Origin: Seongchinamella unica
GTDB taxonomy: Bacteria > Pseudomonadota > Gammaproteobacteria > Pseudomonadales > Halieaceae
DNA: 64,000 bases
Reading direction: 5' to 3'
NCBI RefSeq assembly: GCF_004354085.1
Contig: NZ_SMSE01000003.1
Span: forward strand, 310,001-374,000
The translations under genes were made by a program, and so were the position numbers. Each line of letters starts with the position of its first letter. The first letter of the stretch is position 1. This document shows positions 57,744 through 64,000 of this stretch, piece by piece. A model generated the notes under the pieces. That model had not been told where the DNA came from. It searched no databases and saw nothing but the letters and a program-made list of their open reading frames with translations.

Positions 57744-58216
57744 CTAGATGTGCTGAACCTGGTCGATTTCGTACTCGATATCGCCGCCCGGGGCCTTGAC
57801 CACGACCACGTCACCTTCTTCCTTGCCGATCAGGGCACGGGCGATGGGTGAGCCGACGGAGATCAGGTTTTTCTTCACGTTGGCTTCGTCTTCGCCGACG
57901 ATTTTGTAGGTCACTTCCTCGTCGGTTTCCACGTTGATCAGGTCTACCGTTGTGCCGAAGATGACCTTGCCGGTTTTGGCAATCTGGGTCACGTCGATGA
58001 CCTGGGCATTGGACAATTTTCCCTCGATCTCCATGATCCGGCCTTCGGTGAAGCTCTGCTGTTCACGGGCGGCATGGTATTCGGCATTTTCCTTCAGGTC
58101 ACCGTGCTCGCGGGCATCGGCAATGGCGTCTGAGATGCGGGGACGCTCTACCTTTTTCAGGTGTTCCAGTTCCTGCCGCAGGGCGGCTTCGCCGGCGACG
58201 GTCATTGGTACTTTAT

Positions 58217-58220
<4 letters not shown>
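57744..58220 (-). CDS. greA: Transcription elongation factor GreA
   Basis: A 158-residue factor that rescues backtracked RNA polymerase by transcript cleavage. The coiled coil with the acidic tip ([30 protein letters not shown]; tip [14 protein letters not shown]) and the C-terminal FKBP-like globular part ([14 protein letters not shown]) are intact. The ATG overlaps the carB stop, so it is the third gene of carA-carB-greA. Confidence 0.97.
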
Positions 58221-61438
<3,218 letters not shown>

Positions 61439-61440
61439 TC

Positions 61441-62580
61441 TTACTCCCCAGCGCGAGCTTCGATGAGCTCGATAAAGTGGTCAAACAAGGGGGCCGCGTC
61501 GTGCGGGCCGGGGCTGGCTTCCGGGTGACCCTGGAAGCTGAAGGCGGGTTTATCCGTGCGATGGATGCCCTGCAGGCTGCCATCGAACAGTGACTTGTGA
61601 GTGACCCGCAGGTTGCCGGGCAGGCTGTCCTCATCCGCGGCAAAGCCGTGGTTCTGGCTGGTAATCAGCACGGTGCCGTCATCGATACTCTGCACCGGGT
61701 GGTTGGCGCCGTGATGGCCAAACTTCATTTTTACCGTGCTGGCACCCGAGGCCAGGGCCAGCAACTGATGACCCAGGCAGATGCCGAATACCGGGATATC
61801 GATTTCCAGGATCTGCTGGATCGCCTCGATAGCGTAGGTACAGGGCTCGGGATCACCGGGGCCGTTGGAGAGAAAAATACCATCGGGATTCAGGGCCAGC
61901 ACCTCGGCAGCGGGGGTCTGCGCCGGCACCACGGTCAGGCGACAGCCTCGATCGACCAGCATCCTGAGGATGTTGCGCTTGACCCCGTAGTCGTAGGCCA
62001 CCACATGCCAGGGCAACTCGGATTCGGCTCTTTCACTGTGGCCAACGCCCTGTTGCCAGCTGCCTTCAGTCCAGCGGTAGGTCTCGGTGGTCGTCACTTC
62101 CCTGGCCAGGTCCATGCCCTTGAGCCCCGCAAAGGCCCTGGCCTTGACCAGCGCCTCGGCCTCGTCGATGCCGGCGCCTGCCATCAGGCAGCCGCTCTGA
62201 GCGCCCTTTTCGCGAAGAATACGGGTCAGCCGGCGGGTATCGATATCGGCGATGCCGACGATATTGCGGATTTTGAGATACTCGGACAAACCCTGTTCAT
62301 TACGGTAATTGCTCGCCATCAGCGGCAGGTCACGTATCACCAGGCCCGCAGCCCAGATACTGGTGGATTCCTCGTCTTCGCTGTTGGTGCCGGTATTGCC
62401 GATGTGGGGATAGGTGAGGGTAACGATCTGGCGGGCATAGGAGGGGTCGGTGAGAATCTCCTGATAACCGCTCATGGCGGTATTAAATACCACTTCCCCG
62501 ACGGAGATACCGTCGGCTCCAATTGCTAAGCCCTTGAAAACACTACCATCTTCAAGGACCAATATGGCAGGACTGGACAA
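61441..62580 (-). CDS. carA: Carbamoyl-phosphate synthase small subunit
   Basis: A 379-residue glutaminase subunit. The N-terminal [14 protein letters not shown] and the class I amidotransferase triad ([13 protein letters not shown] with the Cys; [11 protein letters not shown] with His and Glu) are present. TTG at 62580 is the start: GGAGG is six bases before it, and no ATG fits the family N-terminus. carB begins two bases after the stop. Confidence 0.97.
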   Translation of the reverse strand: MSSPAILVLEDGSVFKGLAIGADGISVGEVVFNTAMSGYQEILTDPSYARQIVTLTYPHIGNTGTNSEDEESTSIWAAGLVIRDLPLMASNYRNEQGLSEYLKIRNIVGIADIDTRRLTRILREKGAQSGCLMAGAGIDEAEALVKARAFAGLKGMDLAREVTTTETYRWTEGSWQQGVGHSERAESELPWHVVAYDYGVKRNILRMLVDRGCRLTVVPAQTPAAEVLALNPDGIFLSNGPGDPEPCTYAIEAIQQILEIDIPVFGICLGHQLLALASGASTVKMKFGHHGANHPVQSIDDGTVLITSQNHGFAADEDSLPGNLRVTHKSLFDGSLQGIHRTDKPAFSFQGHPEASPGPHDAAPLFDHFIELIEARAGE

Positions 62581-62639
62581 GCAAAACCTCCGTCAGCAGG
62601 GTGCAACCATCGCTTTGCGCCATTCATTCGCGCGCTCAC

Positions 62640-62670
62640 AAAAAGGCGAGATGGGTAACCGCATCTCGCC
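62640..62670 (-). terminator. Intrinsic terminator between ggt and carA
   Basis: On the minus strand GGCGAGATG and CATCTCGCC form a perfect 9-bp stem with an 8-base loop, followed by TTTTT. It is about 60 bases before carA and 113 bases after ggt. It may end ggt transcription or act as an attenuator in a carAB leader. A second stem, GTCCGG-N8-CCGGAC, lies at about 62712-62731. Confidence 0.75.
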
Positions 62671-62782
62671 ATATGACATTAATTAAGCTCTGGTTTTCAC
62701 AGGAACACACAGTGTCCGGTGCGCGATCCGGACTTGTGAAATCTGGCGTGAGATTCTAGGTTAAGCTGTCCTTGCTGTCCAG

Positions 62783-64000
62783 TCAGTTTGGGGGTTTAGG
62801 GGCCGCAATTTGGACCGTGCGGGCAACGCCCCGGCCCCGGGCGTCGGCGGCGGCGCTGACCTTGCCAGCATTGACGGCGATGGCCTGGACGTCACCCAGG
62901 TTACCCCAGCTGTTCGCCTGCACGGTGTAGCCCAGTGCCTCAAGCCCCGCCACGGTGGTGGCGGGCACCTCCCGCTGATCATGGCGAATCAGGCGGGCAG
63001 CGGGTAGCTGATGGTGAAATCGCAGTACGTCAACCGCCTGTTCCAGCGGCATGCTGAAGTCATAGACATTGAGAATGACCTGGAATACGGACGTGAATAT
63101 GGTACTGCCACCGGGCGTGCCCAGCACCAGGGCGGGTTGGCCATCCCGCAACAGGATCGTGGGTGTCATGGACGACAACATGCGCTTGCCCGGCTCGATG
63201 GCGTTGCGGTCGTTGCCGATGACGCCAAACTTGTTGGGCACCCCCACCTTGGCGCTGAAATCGTCCATCTGGTTGTTGAGCAGGTAGCCCGCGCCGCTCA
63301 CCACGACACCGGAGCCGAATTCCCAGTTGAGGGTATAGGTCAGCGAGACCGCATTGCCCTCCCCGTCCAGTACCGAAAAGTGCGTCGTGTCCGCAGACTC
63401 CAGGCCCGCTGCCACTGTCTCTGCGGCCGATATTGCCTGCGGATTGACCGTTGCTGCGCGCCGCTTGAGATAGTCATCGCTCAACAGCTGTGGCAGCGGC
63501 ACATCGACAAAGTCAGGATCACCCAGGTACTCGGCACGATCAGCAAACACCCGCTTTTCCAGTTCCGCCAGCAGGTGTACGTACTGCGCCCCGTTGTGCC
63601 ACAGTTCCCGGAAATGCGGATCGGCAAACTCCCGCAACTTGAGCAGTTGGACCAGGGCAAAGCCACCGGAACTGGGCGGTGGTGCCGATACGACTTCCAG
63701 ATCGCGCCACCGTTCCCTGATGGGCTCGCGCCAGACAGCCCGGTAATTCGCCAGGTCCTGCATGGAAATCAGGCCGCCGCTGGCCTGCATTGTGGCCACC
63801 AACTGGCGAGCGGGTAGCCCACTGTAAAACGCCCTGGCGTCCTCGGCAATCAGGCCCAGGGTCGTGGCCAGTTCCGGCTGCTTGAACGGTTTGCCCGCGC
63901 GCATGCTGCCGAAGTACTGGTGAAAATTCGTTTCGCCGGCATCCTCCACAACTTTCTCGGCGGCCATCAGGGCCAGCGCGTCCGGCACGACGAAACCCTC
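62783..64000 (-). CDS. ggt: Gamma-glutamyltransferase (C-terminal part)
   Basis: The frame is open to the window edge (406 codons visible, including the stop); the N-terminus lies beyond. It carries the autocleavage site with catalytic Thr in DTTHFSVLD, LNNQMDDFS, and MLSSMTPTILL and GTPGGSTIFTS of the substrate pocket. The enzyme is periplasmic and cleaves gamma-glutamyl bonds of glutathione and related compounds. The last residues (about 30) are Ala/Arg-rich. Confidence 0.93.
   Translation of the reverse strand, partial: EGFVVPDALALMAAEKVVEDAGETNFHQYFGSMRAGKPFKQPELATTLGLIAEDARAFYSGLPARQLVATMQASGGLISMQDLANYRAVWREPIRERWRDLEVVSAPPPSSGGFALVQLLKLREFADPHFRELWHNGAQYVHLLAELEKRVFADRAEYLGDPDFVDVPLPQLLSDDYLKRRAATVNPQAISAAETVAAGLESADTTHFSVLDGEGNAVSLTYTLNWEFGSGVVVSGAGYLLNNQMDDFSAKVGVPNKFGVIGNDRNAIEPGKRMLSSMTPTILLRDGQPALVLGTPGGSTIFTSVFQVILNVYDFSMPLEQAVDVLRFHHQLPAARLIRHDQREVPATTVAGLEALGYTVQANSWGNLGDVQAIAVNAGKVSAAADARGRGVARTVQIAAPKPPN

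Overview
This is a 64 kb chromosomal window with roughly 60% GC, dense and housekeeping-rich, from a gammaproteobacterium. Gene order and proteins point to a marine lineage near the Halieaceae/Cellvibrionales (OM60/NOR5-like), with many blocks in the same order as Pseudomonas. I see no phage, insertion sequence or CRISPR array.

Layout. (1) 1-4222: napEDABC periplasmic nitrate reductase operon (minus strand), followed by the start of an Rrf2/NsrR-type repressor cut by the window edge. (2) 4279-7726: an esterase remnant, argG, pyrC and rnt. (3) 7746-12571: mpl, an RND/MMPL exporter, a Cys-cluster protein and a LON-domain protein, tightly overlapped. (4) 12742-17616: PPi-dependent phosphofructokinase, an inverted-repeat element, inorganic pyrophosphatase, an unusual SfsA-M15 peptidase fusion and an aminotransferase. 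(5) 17833-30926: dksA-gluQ-cbrX-cbrA-cbrB-[crcZ-like RNA]-pcnB-folK-dNK-panB-panC-acsA, the Pseudomonas order except that a deoxynucleoside kinase is added and panD and pgi are missing. (6) 31034-34693: TonB-dependent receptor and a ScyD/E-like secreted protein. (7) 34766-49002, all minus strand: folP-glmM-tpiA-secG-tRNA-Leu(GAG)-[three 109-bp repeats]-acuI-tRNA-fMet-rimP-nusA-infB-rbfA-truB-rpsO-pnp. (8) 49011-57461: ftsH, rlmE, yhbY, a hypothetical gene, an ECF sigma/NrsF/spondin cassette, feoAB and a SYLF protein. (9) 57516-64000: an inverted repeat, carA-carB-greA and the C-terminal part of ggt.

Most notable. The 530-bp gap between cbrB and pcnB has what looks like a complete CrcZ-type regulatory RNA locus: GTTAC upstream elements, a well-matched -24/-12 sigma-54 promoter, and five A-rich Hfq/Crc-type motifs arranged in two modules whose hairpins sit exactly 200 bp apart. 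Downstream of tRNA-Leu are three near-perfect 109-bp tandem repeats, each carrying the last 22 bp of the tRNA gene, an arrangement reminiscent of the E. coli tyrT/rtT repeats. Other points are an in-frame SfsA-peptidase fusion, a nucleoside kinase that seems to start at ATT, a GTAACC-N16-CGAATT promoter for the ECF cassette, and an FNR-like box upstream of PPi-PFK. Non-ATG starts are frequent.
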